Shown here: one piece after another, positions 10,844-22,400 of the stretch
Numbering within the stretch: position 1 is the first letter of the stretch
Layout: each line of letters opens with the position of its first letter
DNA from: Trileptium ribeirensis
Lineage: Eukaryota > Nematoda > Enoplea > Enoplida > Thoracostomopsidae
DNA length: 64,000 nt
Assembly (NCBI GenBank): GCA_030248225.1
Contig: JASANE010001583.1
Location: 20,185-84,184 of the forward strand
Reading direction: 5' to 3'
Translations under genes and position numbers: made by a program
The notes under the pieces: generated by a model
The model's database searches: none
Seen by the model: only the letters and a program-made list of their open reading frames with translations
What the model was told of the DNA's origin: nothing

Positions 10844-11637
10844 ATGATGAATCGAAATAATAATCAAGGTCAACAAAACAATCTAGTGACATTAAATCAA
10901 CAATTGATCGAGGCGTTGATCAAGGTAGCAACTAAAGAATCGCCACAAATACCAAACATAACGCAACAACCGACTGGCCAAGCAATTTTGGTCAAAATGG
11001 AAAATGACGTGCGAAACTTACAATCGTACAAAGGCGAAACGAATTTCGAGAAATTCCGTAAAGAATTTGAAAAAGCATTGGCCCAAGGCAGTATCGATGA
11101 CGAACAAGAAAACTTCGAGTATTGAAAGCGAAAATGCGAGGGAAAGCAGAAGAATACTTAGAAGTGCTGACACTCGATAAAGCCAAAGAATTGTGCAATT
11201 ATGACGAGTTGATCAAGAAATTCAAAGAACGATTCGACATACCAAAAACGTTGACGAATCATATGAATAAATTGCAAAGCCTACGACAAACGAAAAGAGT
11301 CAAAGATTTCGTAGACGAATTACGAGTCTACGCAGCACGAAACCTAACTAAGAAAGGTGTGCCCGAATCGATTGTCGATGAAGTCCTCAAATCAGCATTA
11401 ATAACGGAACTAAAGGATGAAATTCGAAACTGTTTATGTGCAACGAAACAAGAAACTTTCGTAACATTATTGGATAAAGCAGAGGCAGTAGAAAGCCTAG
11501 ATCAACAAATGACCGAAGGACTACAAGGTACAAACGAACAACGACTAAAGTATCGCGAAGTACAATCAAACCGGCCAAATCTAATCGTAAGAACGAGACC
11601 AAACATCAAACAACAAATGTGGCGACCGAGAATATAA
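10844..11637 (+). pseudogene. Gag capsid region of the LTR element, frameshifted
   Basis: After the LINE, gag resumes. The frame 10844-11125 is followed, with a 10-base overlap and a one-base shift near 11120, by 11122-11637. Read together they form a retrotransposon gag (capsid) domain: FEKFRKEFEKAL, then AEEYLEVL, KKFKERF, LQSLRQTKRVKDFVDELR and a LLDKAEAVE helix. The spacing fits the Retrotrans_gag family of Ty3-like elements, which builds the virus-like particle. The shift looks like loss of one T, so the copy is inactive. A Q/M/P-rich tail with several stops follows to about 11930. Confidence 0.75.
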
Positions 11638-11934
11638 AGGCCAAAAACACAATGGCGTCCACAAAGGTGGAATAACCAACCGATATGAGCTCAACAACAA
11701 CAAATGGCACAAACATGGCCGATGCCAATACCAATGACACCAACACATATGGACGCGAATTACCCTAAACCAATGCAACCATATTATGGACAAATGGGAA
11801 AGCAATAACCAACGCCACAAGCGATGTACTCAATACAAGCACCACAACAATCAATGCAACTTCAAATTACTTGGCAACAACAACAAAGAACGCCAGCACC
11901 AGTGGTAAAACAACAACCACAAATCAGGTAATCG

Positions 11935-12153
11935 TTGATGAATCAAACACCGCCGAGATGTAACAAATGTGGAAAGTTGGGTCATAAAACGGAGGAACGT
12001 TTCTCAAGAAATTCCGGTCAAAATACAAGAGAGAATCAAAGAACAAATCAACAACAAAACCAAAATCGTTATAGAATAATGCCGAATCGATCGAACCAAT
12101 CAAATGGAGAAACGAGAAATCAATTATCAAAATCGAGTGTCCAAATGAACTAG
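11935..12153 (+). pseudogene. Nucleocapsid zinc-knuckle remnant
   Basis: This short frame contains RCNKCGKLGHKTEERF, a gag zinc knuckle (C-x2-C-x4-H-x4-C) whose last cysteine is replaced by arginine (CGT at the expected TGT position). Zinc knuckles in nucleocapsid bind the element's RNA during packaging. The following residues are Gln/Asn/Arg-rich. In-frame stops just upstream (about 11807 and 11930) separate it from the capsid frame. Loss of a zinc ligand together with the frameshift marks this gag as dead. Confidence 0.75.
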
Positions 12154-12254
12154 AGAAAATCGAGCACATATCAATAGACGAAAAGAAAACAAAGTTCATA
12201 GAAGTGAACCAAGTCAATGAATCACAAGAACACCAGCCATGCAACGATCCAACG

Positions 12255-12752
12255 GTTATATCAGGATATTATAACAATACATACCCGGAAGGCAATAAAA
12301 GACTACAAGGACTAATTGATACGATTTCGTAAATCACGATCATTACCGAGGAACAATACGAAAAACATTTCAAACATCTCCCACTCCGAGAAACAGCATT
12401 GTACGAATTGGGATTTAATGGCGAATTAGCGGAAAAAGCAGTGGGCGATTTTTTTGTACAAGTCCACTTGGTAAAGAAAATACGAAAAATCCGATTTATC
12501 GTAATCAAAAACTTTCCAAAAATTGCGGTATATGGACACGACTTTTTGGCAGCCTTCGAGCTAGTAATCAATTATCAACAACTGAGAATCAAGATGAACA
12601 ATCAATTGATACCCCATAGCTGGCAAATCAATGAAATGGGAATAGTTAGAGGAATAGAAGATAATCAGATCGAAATATGCAAATGCTCATACACACAAAC
12701 AATACACCATGGTAGGCGAAATTCATCAAAGCCAAAATACCAGATGGAGTAA
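12255..12752 (+). pseudogene. Retropepsin-like protease remnant
   Basis: The frame through 12300-12620 resembles a retroviral-type aspartic protease. GLIDTIS occupies the active-site position (the family motif is DTG or DSG; here the glycine is Ile) and an in-frame TAA follows. The conserved C-terminal signature AVYGHDFLAAFELVINY corresponds to the ILG-x-DFL motif. The usual protease cleaves the gag-pol polyprotein. The altered active site and stop mean it cannot work. No reverse transcriptase, RNase H or integrase follows before the next LTR-like repeat, so most of pol is missing. Confidence 0.7.
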
Positions 12753-13489
12753 GCGACGGCAATACGATAACAGTGGAACCATTATTGAAAGACAATAATG
12801 GCCTAGCAATACCAAACAGCGTTATCAAAGTGGAAAAAGCAACATCATGGTACTAGTATGTAATCTAAATACGATAGAAAAATAGATCATTGAAGATCAA
12901 CCGTTAGTACGCAAAGTAGAAGAAACAATCATAAGAACTGTAGTCAATGAAAAAAAGCTCAAAGAGTAATCGATCGATTTGAAAAGAAACAAAGAATCGA
13001 ATAGTAAAAGAAAAAAGACGAAGCAAAATGGAAACAGATGGGGAAACGTGGAAAACCAATAATTAAATCATGGGCCGGCGAAATTCAAGTAAAGAATCCA
13101 CAAATAATATCGATGATGGACACAGAAGTACAAAAACGAAAAACGAAGCAACGGCGACCCTATATAGAACAATTCCAAGAACAAATAATATGCCAAACTT
13201 AGAACATGAACAATATCGAATTACCAACCGAAATGGATCTTGAAAAATCAGTTACTGACGAAGAAGGGAAGGCGTACAAATATTAAAATATTTAAATATC
13301 AAAAGTGATATTTAAAACGAAAAACGTATTTTTCGATGGTTTTTTAGTATAAATTTTCGATTTTGGAATATATAGGTTTACGAAGGAATTTTTGGAAATA
13401 TATAAATTTTAGTATATTTTATATCTCTATTTAAATACATAGCTAGTGGCAAATTTATCTAAAGCTGCATTTTGCAAATAGCGCGCTCA
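12753..13489 (+). other. Residual internal region of the LTR element
   Basis: A-rich sequence with many stops in all frames and no recognisable pol domain, followed by an AT-rich stretch (about 13280-13440) with TTAAATAT and TATATAAATTTTAG words. A similar AT-rich block precedes the third LTR-like copy (about 18290-18350). That suggests it is the 3' end of the internal region. Confidence 0.45.
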
Positions 13490-14600
13490 TGTTAGCGTTC
13501 TACCAGGCTACCTGGGCGTTCCCGGTCCAAACGCTTCCCCCACGCCCAAGTATTCCCCCAAACCCGGGATGGATCACAATTTTCTCTACTGTGCCTCTCC
13601 CTCCCTTCTACGTCCTTGGGTTTACTTTTCTTTTGTTATAACGCTTAATTTAGTGCTAATTTGCATAAATTAGCACTTGTTTATTATTAGCTAACATACT
13701 GTAGCTTTTCTTTTTGTTTTCCTAGTTTAGTGTGGTTTTATTCTCGATGACTTAGGTGAACAATCTTAGAGCTCCGTCGCCTACTCAGAACAATAATTTC
13801 TTGCTATAGATTTTTCATAATGCTTACCACAGCTTCCGAATTTTCTGCTTTACTCGTGATAATTTCTTTTGTTAATTGCTTCGAGAATTGATTACTTATT
13901 TACCGGTGGTTACCTAGCTACGTATCGATTTGCTTTTAAATTACATGTTTTGAATTGGTGTACGGCGCGAAGTAGTACGTGAATCACTGGAAAGGTAGGT
14001 ATCTGGAATTAACGGACTAGCGAAAGGCATTGGCTCACATTGGTGTTGAATTTAAAAACAATTAATGTTGAGTTACGGAAGTACTGGAAGAACATTGGCA
14101 TGTTTTATGTTGAATTTACAAACATTTAACGTTGGTTACGATTATTCTTCACACATATTTACTTATTGCTCTACCAATTTAACTTATTTTTGTTATTATT
14201 CCCAAGTAAAACCTAAGAGAGCACGAGCGTTAACTTACCACAACCGTACTCGAAATAACACGCGCCTAGCTGAACCGTCCGGCAGCGGGAACGTTAACAT
14301 AAGGAAACTAATTAGCGTAATTCTAAGGAAAATGATAGGCTAATTAAATAAACGTACGAGTTAAACCGTCCGGCGGCTACGTACCAACCCAAAAGGGAAG
14401 GTAATAGATATCAATTACTCAGGATCTATCAGTGAACCGTCCGGCATTGGTAGCTCTAAGGAAACTAATTAGCGTAATTCAAAGGCAGGGGGTAAGGTAC
14501 TCAGATAAACGTACGGAGCGAACCGTCCGGCGATCTCGTGCCAACCTCAAAAGAGGAATTGGTAATAGGTACATACCCTAGTCAAAAGTACTAAATAATT
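13490..14600 (+). repeat. 3' LTR-like repeat of the LTR element
   Basis: Collinear with 3613-4560. It starts TGTTAGCG followed by ACCAGGCTACC, then TTACCTAGCTACGTAT near 13910, GAGCACGAGCGTTAACTTA near 14219, and the four GTCCGGC subrepeats at 14276-14530. The block GGAACGTTAACATAAGGAAA is identical to 4240-4259. The distal LTR part seen at 4560-5100 is not collinear here. Other LTR-like fragments follow, so this end is rearranged. Confidence 0.6.
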
Positions 14601-14759
14601 TACTTAGAATAATAGTGAGCTGAAAAGTGAGGCTGGGAGAAAATAGCTGATATAAAGTTTTACCATAGAAATCGAGCGTTGGCAAAGTGTGACAGTTTTG
14701 TTTTGTAAAACTTGAAAAGTTTGGAGTGAAATATAGGTGTGAAAAAGCCACCAGCCCCG

Positions 14760-15480
14760 ACAATATCTATGTTAAGATAGGTTTTAGTTTACGTTGAGTG
14801 AGAGTGGTATGATCACGGATATTACCTTAGCACTTATGATCAGAGCATATAGTCGTTTTATAATATTATTTGCTATTGTTAGTTTTAATTTTTTTTAAAG
14901 GGATCACTTAGCTAATACGTTGATGTCACATTACGGCGAGAATGCCTACTAGTTCCGAGTTGGTGTTACTGATAGCTCAACTATCTAAAACAGCTTTCGT
15001 TTTACAAGTTTCTGGTTTTATAATCATTTTATTAATCCTAGTTCGTAATTACACAAAGAATCGCGGTCGGTCTAGTTATATCACGGAGAGTTGTAACTTG
15101 TAACAAGAAATATTTCATCGGAAGAAAGGTCTGTACTCGGCTTTCCAACATCTTGTTCGTCGAAGGACAGGCCTATCTGTGCTCGGCTTTCGGTAAATTA
15201 ACGGCATTAGTTATCTTAATAAAATTATCTCTGCCCAAATAAAATCTTAGGTCGATAACCAAGTAATAAGAGGGGCACTGTATTAACTATAGTAGTCAAT
15301 AATACGCAAAAATTTCGGCCCCAAGTGTCGAGTTAGAAAGCGAGGGCGAGCAGAAACGGCTGGTCTGTCGGCAGTAGCGTCCAGCTGCGGCAGCCATTCG
15401 GAGCGGCTCAACAAGGGCGTTGGTCTTGAGAAGACCGGTTTATAGTACCTTTCTTCCTCCAAGGTACTGAAATGATAGTG
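14760..15480 (+). repeat. Second LTR-like fragment, related to 19360-19500
   Basis: A CACTTAGCTAATACG block at about 14906 and the segment from 15318 to 15440 (TCGGCCCCAAGTGTCGAG, then CTTGAGAAGACCGG) match the third and fourth LTR-like copies (19368 onwards and 21418 onwards). This indicates another piece of the same repeat family placed directly after the 3' LTR. A LINE lies just downstream. Confidence 0.5.
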
Positions 15481-15599
15481 TGTTGATTTCACTTTGAATT
15501 TTTTCGACTTTATCAGAGGAATGATGCCTCGCTCCAGCGAGGTAGGAACATAGAAAGAAACAATGTAAACTTGTCAGAACACAGGTAAACAGTTACGCA

Positions 15600-17444
15600 C
15601 ATGGAGTTCGCGCTTGAAAGTTGATAAGGACTATGCACTAGCAGCCGCTTCTGGTAGGGCACTCCATTCCCTAATAGAGCGATGAAGAAAGAAATAGCGC
15701 CTCATATTCAGTCTAGGAGTATCAGTAATGTCTATTTTGCACGCATGACCTCGCGAATATGACGCAACAGGTTTGAAAAACAGGCTAGGATCAATATCAA
15801 TTCCACCGTGCAGAAGTTTATAAATGAAGATTAAGTCGTTCCGCAATCGACGGGTTTTGAGGTTTTCAATGCCAAGGTAGCGTAACCGATCAAAGTATGG
15901 CTGATGACGGATAGTAGGGATGAGCTTTGTAGCACGTCGCTGGGCAGTTTCAATCAGGGATATGTCTCGCTCTAAGTACAGGCACCATACAGTAACCGCG
16001 TACTCCACGTGAGGACGAATCAGTGCCCTAAATAGATGCAACCAGATACCCTTAGTCCAAAATTGGATTGTGCGGCGGAGGAAAAACAAGACTTTATGAG
16101 CTCGGGCAGTAACCGCTGCGCAATGCTGAGAGAAACATAGACGGCCAGTCATTATAACTCCAAGATCTTCCTCAGCCTTTGATATCAGTAAGCAATCATT
16201 CATAAGACTATAAGCCGAGCACGGATTGCCGTGTCCAATGTGCATAACACAGCAGTTTGCTGTCCTAACAGACAGGCACCAGCATTGACAGTAGGTCGTT
16301 AAACTATCAAGATCAAACTAAAAGTCATCGGAATCGACTTCGTAGCTAGCTTTATGTAGGCGCCGAGCTAGCCGCAGGTTATTGGCAAATTTAGAGAGTT
16401 TGCATGAGACTACATCATCAAGGTCATCAATAAAGTTAAGGAACAGAAGGGGACCCGGTACCGAGCTCTGAGGAACACCACTCAGGACAGGCGCCCAATA
16501 AGAAAGAGAACCATTAACAGACACACATTGCTTGCGATCGCTCAAATACGATCGGAACCACCGGAGGAGACAACCAGCAATTCCGTATATCTCGAGTTTG
16601 TAAAGGAGAGCTTCATGGCGAACAGCATCGAACGCCTTTTGGAAATCTACGTACACTACGTCCAGCCAGTCACCGTGATCAATAGTTTTGGTGGCAAAGT
16701 TCAAATAGTCAAGTAGTTGCGTTGTTGTGGATCTTTTTGAACGGAAACCGTGCTGAGAACCATAGATAAAACCATTATCATTCAAGAACTTAGTGACATT
16801 GTCCCGTACAATAGATTCGAAAACCTTGCTCATCAAGGTAGTTAGGCTGATAGGTCGATAGCTAGAACATTTATATTCATCACCTTTACATTTGTAGATA
16901 GGAACAATTTTACTTTGTTTCCAACACTCAGGAAAGTAGCCTTTCGATAAGGACTGGTTGAACAATTTGGAAAGAGGTTCTGCTAAAACCTCGCGCATTT
17001 CAAATAAAAAGTTGTTTCCTATATTGTCTATACCTGGAGCTGCATGTAGCTTAATCCGGGTTAGTGCTCGGAAAACGTCATCTTTAGTAATGTCAATTGT
17101 GCATAGCCTTTTGGTAGTTCTAATGTTTTTGCTGGAGGGATTAATAAAACCGACGAATTAAACACAGACTGGAAGTATTTACTAAAAGCTTCACAAATTT
17201 CGCCAGAAGACAGAGCAAGGAAACCATCCTGAAGTAACATGGGTCGAATGGTTGTGTTGATAGCTTTACGCTTTATAGCGTAAGCGAAGAAGGATTTTCG
17301 ATCTTGATCTATATTGGCGGCTAATTTTCGTTCGTATGATTTGATTGTTATAGGAATTTGATAGTCAGCAACAATTTTACAGCGCTCATAGTGTGTCCAA
17401 GCTTCGGTTGAATTTGTTGAATACAGCGACCGAGTGCCAACCAT
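15600..17444 (-). pseudogene. 5'-truncated LINE reverse transcriptase, inactive
   Basis: Three - strand frames (17444-17061, 16998-16318, 16245-15631), separated by frameshifts, together cover a CR1/Jockey-group reverse transcriptase without its endonuclease. Recognisable pieces are YRPISL, QHGFRSKRSTTTQLLD, VVYVDFQKAFDAVRH, SGVPQSSVPGP and the C-terminal EEDLGVI...RPHVEYAVTVW region. The catalytic FADD is FANN (about 16385, both codons differing by G-to-A), and PQG is PQS. So it cannot polymerise even if joined. It is distinct in sequence from the intact LINE at 6.7-10.8 kb and lies on the same strand. Confidence 0.85.
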
Positions 17445-18630
17445 AATTTACCGTTATAGCCAGTTTACACTAAACATATTCATAAATAAAATCTGAACAA
17501 AGTGAAAACTTGAAAAATGTATGGCAGTAATTGTTAACAACAAATAACAGATTACGAAAACTTAACAATGAACTAGCATTATGCACTAGATATCGGATTA
17601 ATAATAAATGACAGAAGTAACATGGCATAAGTATGGTCCAAATATATATGTTACGTACATTACGTAACTGTAACAATTTTTATATGATTTTTGAGACAAC
17701 AGCCTAATAGTATTTTAACAGAGTTCATGCATTGGAGGATACATGTACCTGAAGGCAGAACTATACCTGAGAAATTCGCAAAGATCGTATATATATACCT
17801 GAAAAACCTAAAGAAGTTTTTGTGTTAGTGTTGCATTGGACAAGTGACACAGGATTCCTCCTAAATAGAACGTGGGTGTTGTGCAAATAACCACCAATCC
17901 CCTAAGCGTAAAATTTACTCGACCTGCGCGTTGGGCAACCCCTAAGCGAGGCTTGCGCGAAGACATAATTCCAGTAATTATGTCCAACCCTAAGGAATAC
18001 TAACAACGTCATAGGCTTCGACGATAGAGCAGCCCATGTGAGGACGGCCTGGAACCAACGGGTGGTAAAATGGATACGAGAAAATGAGAAAGACCAATCG
18101 CACCCAGAGGTTCCTTTTAGGAGATGTACTGCTCTCTTTCTGGTCTGCCTTAATTCTATTGGTCTTACTATGCCTAGCATTCCCGCCACCCCGGCAGGAT
18201 TCCAGAAATGCAGTTAACCTCTTGCAACGTCACTCTATGATTTTAACTATACATAGTATATATAAATATGTGTGTATGGACATGTATGTATATTAAGATA
18301 TTTAAATATTTAAGTGAGAATATTAAATTCCGTTAAATTTATGATTCCAAATTGGTCCTAAGGAGTAATATATCCAACATAACAGTGAAATGGTTTTCGT
18401 AGGAAATTTGGGTAGACACCACCTTGTCGGAGATGATATAAAGTTCATCGCTCTGGGAGAATAAATACGCCCCTGGGGAAGCATGTATAAATTATAATTT
18501 TAGGGATAAAGTTTTGCTCAATGAAATAATGTGTCTTAGGGAGTTGAAATACAAAATTGGGCATGCCCAAAAGTTGTGTAGAGTTGGCTCGGCTTGCTGA
18601 AAGGATTTCGTGTATATTATTTTTGGAGGT
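17445..18630. other. Unassigned region upstream of the third LTR-like copy
   Basis: No recognisable gene. A stretch near 18028-18110 on the + strand could encode a short tryptophan- and arginine-rich peptide but matches nothing I know. AT-rich DNA at 18240-18350 resembles the end of the LTR element internal region near 13290. So this may be internal sequence of another copy. Confidence 0.4.
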
Positions 18631-20445
18631 CCTGTAGCGTACCAAGGGCCCAATACTTAAAAACTTCCCTTTCCCAACCTAAATTTTGGGGTTTTGAAAT
18701 TTTCACTCATTATATCCATCCCTCCCTTTTTGCTTTTTTGTTTTCATATTAGCTAGCCTACAGTGAATTCTTTTAGTTGTGTTTAGGTGGGGCTAAACAT
18801 GGTTGAAGTTGGTTGCGACTAATAACTACTTCCGGCTTTTAAGTTTCATATAGGTATTGTTTACAGCGTAAAGAATTACGCTGACGTCTTTCTTGTGCTA
18901 ATATTTCCGGGTTAGCTACAGACATAAAGAATTCCGTGTATTGCTGAAGGATATTGTTGTTTCAATTAATTTAATTTAAATTGCTTACTTAGCTACCCTT
19001 TTTCTGGTAGCCTCGTTGATATATTGATTCCAAAGTATCGGGCTTTATGGTTTTAATGCCATAGGAGTATTTTTAAAAGCTTGGTGTCACGTTTTCGATT
19101 TCAAGAGCTTTCAGCGTAAAGAATTACGCGTGGCCTAAGGACTTTAAGGATAGCAAGAGTGGTGCTCAAAGTTTCCGATTTATAATTTACGGTTAAAGAA
19201 TTAATCTGTCATTGGCTCAGAACATAACATATAGGTATCTTCAAAAAGTACATAGCCTTAACTTGACAATATTATATTCCCATTTAAAAATCTTAGGGTA
19301 AATAATTATTACTATATACTTTTGATAGCGCATTAGCTGCTTAACAATTATTAATATTTCACAAATTCGGCCCTCAAGCGCCCAGTGCGCAACACCCAGG
19401 CGAGCAGATTAGGTGGGTTCAGAGGGTAGTAAGATCACTTGTTAAGTGTGGCCGCCATCCTGGGCGGCTTAACAAGTGCTGTTATTCTTGAGAAGACCTG
19501 AATAAGGGGCGAGAATTCGGGTACCTCGTCGACCTACCAGTAGTTCTCAATTACTAATTTCGGTCATCATCCGAGGGCTGGAATCTCTATTCGACTATGC
19601 ATCCGGGGGTCGGAGAAGATTGAGAGAATAACTAGATAGTAGCTCGCCACTACTACACAGTTTTTATAATAGCATAGGTCTTTAGCCATCCAGGGACAGC
19701 TATATTAATATAGCGGCAGTAATAGCGTAATTCTAAGGAATTGTATAGGTTCAGGTACTTAAATAACCCTGCAGTTTGGTCACCCATCTGGAGGCCAACT
19801 GTATGAACTCACAAGAGCTGTAAATAAAGTATCAGCTAACCTAACTCTTAATCGCTATCATCGAAGTTAATGTGGTGGTCAGCCATTCGAGGGCTGCCGA
19901 TTAAATAAGCTCAGTAGTTAGCGCAATTCTAAGAACTTAGATACAGGTATATAAATACTCGTGTAATTGTCAGCCATCCGGGGATAGATATATAATAGAA
20001 TTAGCGATAGCTAACTCTTAACAATATAGATAAAGAAGAGCCAAAGGAATTACAGCATTACGTGGCTTAAAATGGGACTACAGATCAGAGCTAAAATTAT
20101 TGGTAAAAGCACGACGTGTGAGCTGCACTGCGTTACAAAAGAACGTGCTTTATTTGTATTTAAAATTGTTGCAATAAATGTTTTATTTACCGGCTTTTAT
20201 GGACAACTGGCTGAAACCGGAATGAGTAGAGCTAATCTCGTACAGCGCATAGTCGGCTCGCACCGTCGTAAAGCATAGCGCGCGTCAAAGGAACACGCGC
20301 CACGCAGTTCTCCACCGGCATACCACTGGCCACACTTCGGACACTACTTCTTCGGTGACGAATCTCGTCCCCTTTTTGCGTCTTATAGCCGTCATATAAA
20401 AATCCGTATTCAACCCCTATCCCCATTCAAACAGTAAAATATAAC
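18631..20445 (+). repeat. Third LTR-like copy
   Basis: It starts TGTAGCGTACCAAGGGCCC. It carries CTTAGCTACC at about 18990, the GCCCTCAAGCGCCCAG...CTTGAGAAGACCTG block at 19370-19500, and TAGCGTAATTCTAAGGAA at about 19725. Its last 170 bases (ACCGGCATACCACTGGCCAC at about 20310 through the AACAGTAAAATATAACA end) match the end of the 5' LTR-like repeat. Here the GTCCGGC cores are weakened to GCCATCCRGGG. It is a diverged family member rather than a recent partner of the other LTRs. Confidence 0.55.
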
Positions 20446-20449
20446 AATT

Positions 20450-21480
20450 ATTATTGCTTAATCGTTACTTCTTTAATTCCGGGTTACTAGCTACCGGTAT
20501 AGGCGGTAGCCGCCTTTGCTTATGTCGAAGTGTTACGTTTAGTTCCGGAAATGGGACTATAGGGTACGGTTTTGGTTTTTCGAGTTGATTCGACAGTTCT
20601 TTGATAATTTTATGGTTTACTGGAGACCTTAAGACCAAAGGCGCAAAAGCATGGCGCGTGAGTGAGAGAGTGGAAATATTACAAGTTCTGGCTTATTGTC
20701 GGTGTTTCGTAGTATACAAAGGGTCCCTGGATCCAAACCTCCCCAAAAACCTCAGTTTCCCTTGTCCCGACCCAAAAACTTTAAATTTTATAAAATTATT
20801 TATTGATTGGTCCCTATTTCTTAACTTCCTTAATTTTGGGATTGTATTGTTTTTTTTTTGATGATTTGCATATTTTGCTTTCGTTTCTTTTATTAGGTAA
20901 ACTATAGTTAGCTTTTTTTCGATCTTTAAACAGTATTGTTATTTTGTTGTTGAATGACGGTGTTTTTCTGGTTCCGCGTAAAGTATTACACATCTGTTAA
21001 TTGTATTATATTGATGTCGGGTTACCTAGCTTCCAAGTATTGGTAGCCTACGTGTTATTCGAACTGCTACGTTTTGTTGCTCCCAAATGGAGTTATGGGT
21101 TAAAAGATTATTGGCTTATCCGGATTTATACTTTGGCTGAAAGTTCTGTGTTTAGAAAGACGCTAGAGTGGCTTGTACGGTAAAGCATTGCGTAGAGTCA
21201 GAAGGTTCGGAGCTTATAATTTTTGCGCCTAAATATCTAATAGAATCGTGAAAAACGGAGTCACAGGGCATTAAGACTTCACTTCTAAGTATATACTTTT
21301 AATCCCTGATACTAAATACATTATTAATATTAACTTCTTTATAAAGACCAAGGTGGCATATAAACTAATAGTAGCGGCAACATACTGTTAGGTAATAGTT
21401 AGTAATAACTTAAAAGGTCGGCCTCAAGTGTCGAGTGAGAATGGCCTGGGAGAGTAATATTGGGTTGTTTCCGTGGTTAG
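20450..21480 (+). repeat. Fourth LTR-like copy, partial
   Basis: Two GGTTAC(C)TAGCT-type blocks (about 20480 and 21019), a TACAAAGGGTCCCTGG start-like block at 20716, and GGTCGGCCTCAAGTGTCGAG at 21417 match the other LTR-like repeats, but in a partly rearranged order. It probably represents one or two truncated copies. No coding sequence is seen. Confidence 0.45.
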
Positions 21481-21615
21481 TAGTGCAACTTGTTGTATTA
21501 TCAGCTAGTCAGTAGCTGGAGACGAAATTCCGGTCGTAGACGTACAATTGAACCGTCAAATCGCAATGGCACTGATGTCTGGGTCGTTGGTACTAATATT
21601 ACCCGATACTCATCT

Positions 21616-22400
21616 TCACCCTTTTTTCAGTATCGAAGACACGTCAAAGTCCTTATCATATATAATTATCAAAATTGCTCTGAATGCCGTAATTATGTCA
21701 ATGCATGTTGTCAATTCATACATTTGATCAATATTTACGATAAATATGTCGATGCCTGGTCGCTCCCAGAGGCTTGAGTTAATGGTATTAACGAGTTTTC
21801 TCCTGGGCAAATAGGGATCTTCCATACAATATGAAAAATGGTGCTTGGCCAGTAGATGCGTGCACTGTTGTACGATATGTAAAAAGTGCACCATTGTATT
21901 AATATACACATCCCAGTTATTAGCCTGACCATAGCCATAAGAGTATGATTCCAATGTTCGACAAGTCCAATGCCCGGATGATGCGTTGAGAATACCGTTG
22001 GGCTACCTAACTTAGCTGCTTCTGATATAAAAATTTCAGACGTAAAGGACCTTCATGACTAAGAATTGTTCTGGGAACTCCATGCTTAGGCACCATAACG
22101 ACAAACGCACTATTGTTGCAGCTGTTTTGTCTGGTGTAGCAAACGCTTTAGGTTACTTCGTCAAATAGTTATTAAATTTTACTAGGTATTTATTACCATT
22201 GTTCAGCAACGGCAACGGTTCTATGACATCAAGACCTACCGAGTAAAAAGGTGAAAATGCCGAAATTGGTGGCAAAGAATTGTGTCTATTTGGATCAGGT
22301 TTAAAACGCGTACAAAGAATGCAAGGAGCGATGAATTCGCGCATTTTTTCACCATAAATAAAATTTTCGCTGAGGCTTAAGCAATGCCCTATCGAATGTT
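21616..22400 (-). pseudogene. Decayed Ty3-like integrase
   Basis: Read on the - strand from 22400 down, this contains an integrase zinc-binding HHCC segment (HSIGH...CILC at about 22390-22310). Then comes the start of the catalytic core with YSVGLDVIEPLPLLNNGNKY (about 22238-22190), then KHGVPRTILS (about 22075) and a region resembling the core C-terminus with NNWDVYINTMV and LPRRKL (about 21925-21790). Integrase inserts the cDNA copy of an LTR retrotransposon. Frameshifts and stops separate these parts and the catalytic Asp of the SDQG-type motif is altered to SHEG. Its orientation is opposite to the gag at 10.8 kb, so it likely comes from another element. Confidence 0.65.

Noticed and set aside
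17902..18296. Overlapping + and - strand frames near 18.1 kb as a gene
   Set aside because: Neither shows a recognisable domain. The region is probably internal sequence of a decayed element.
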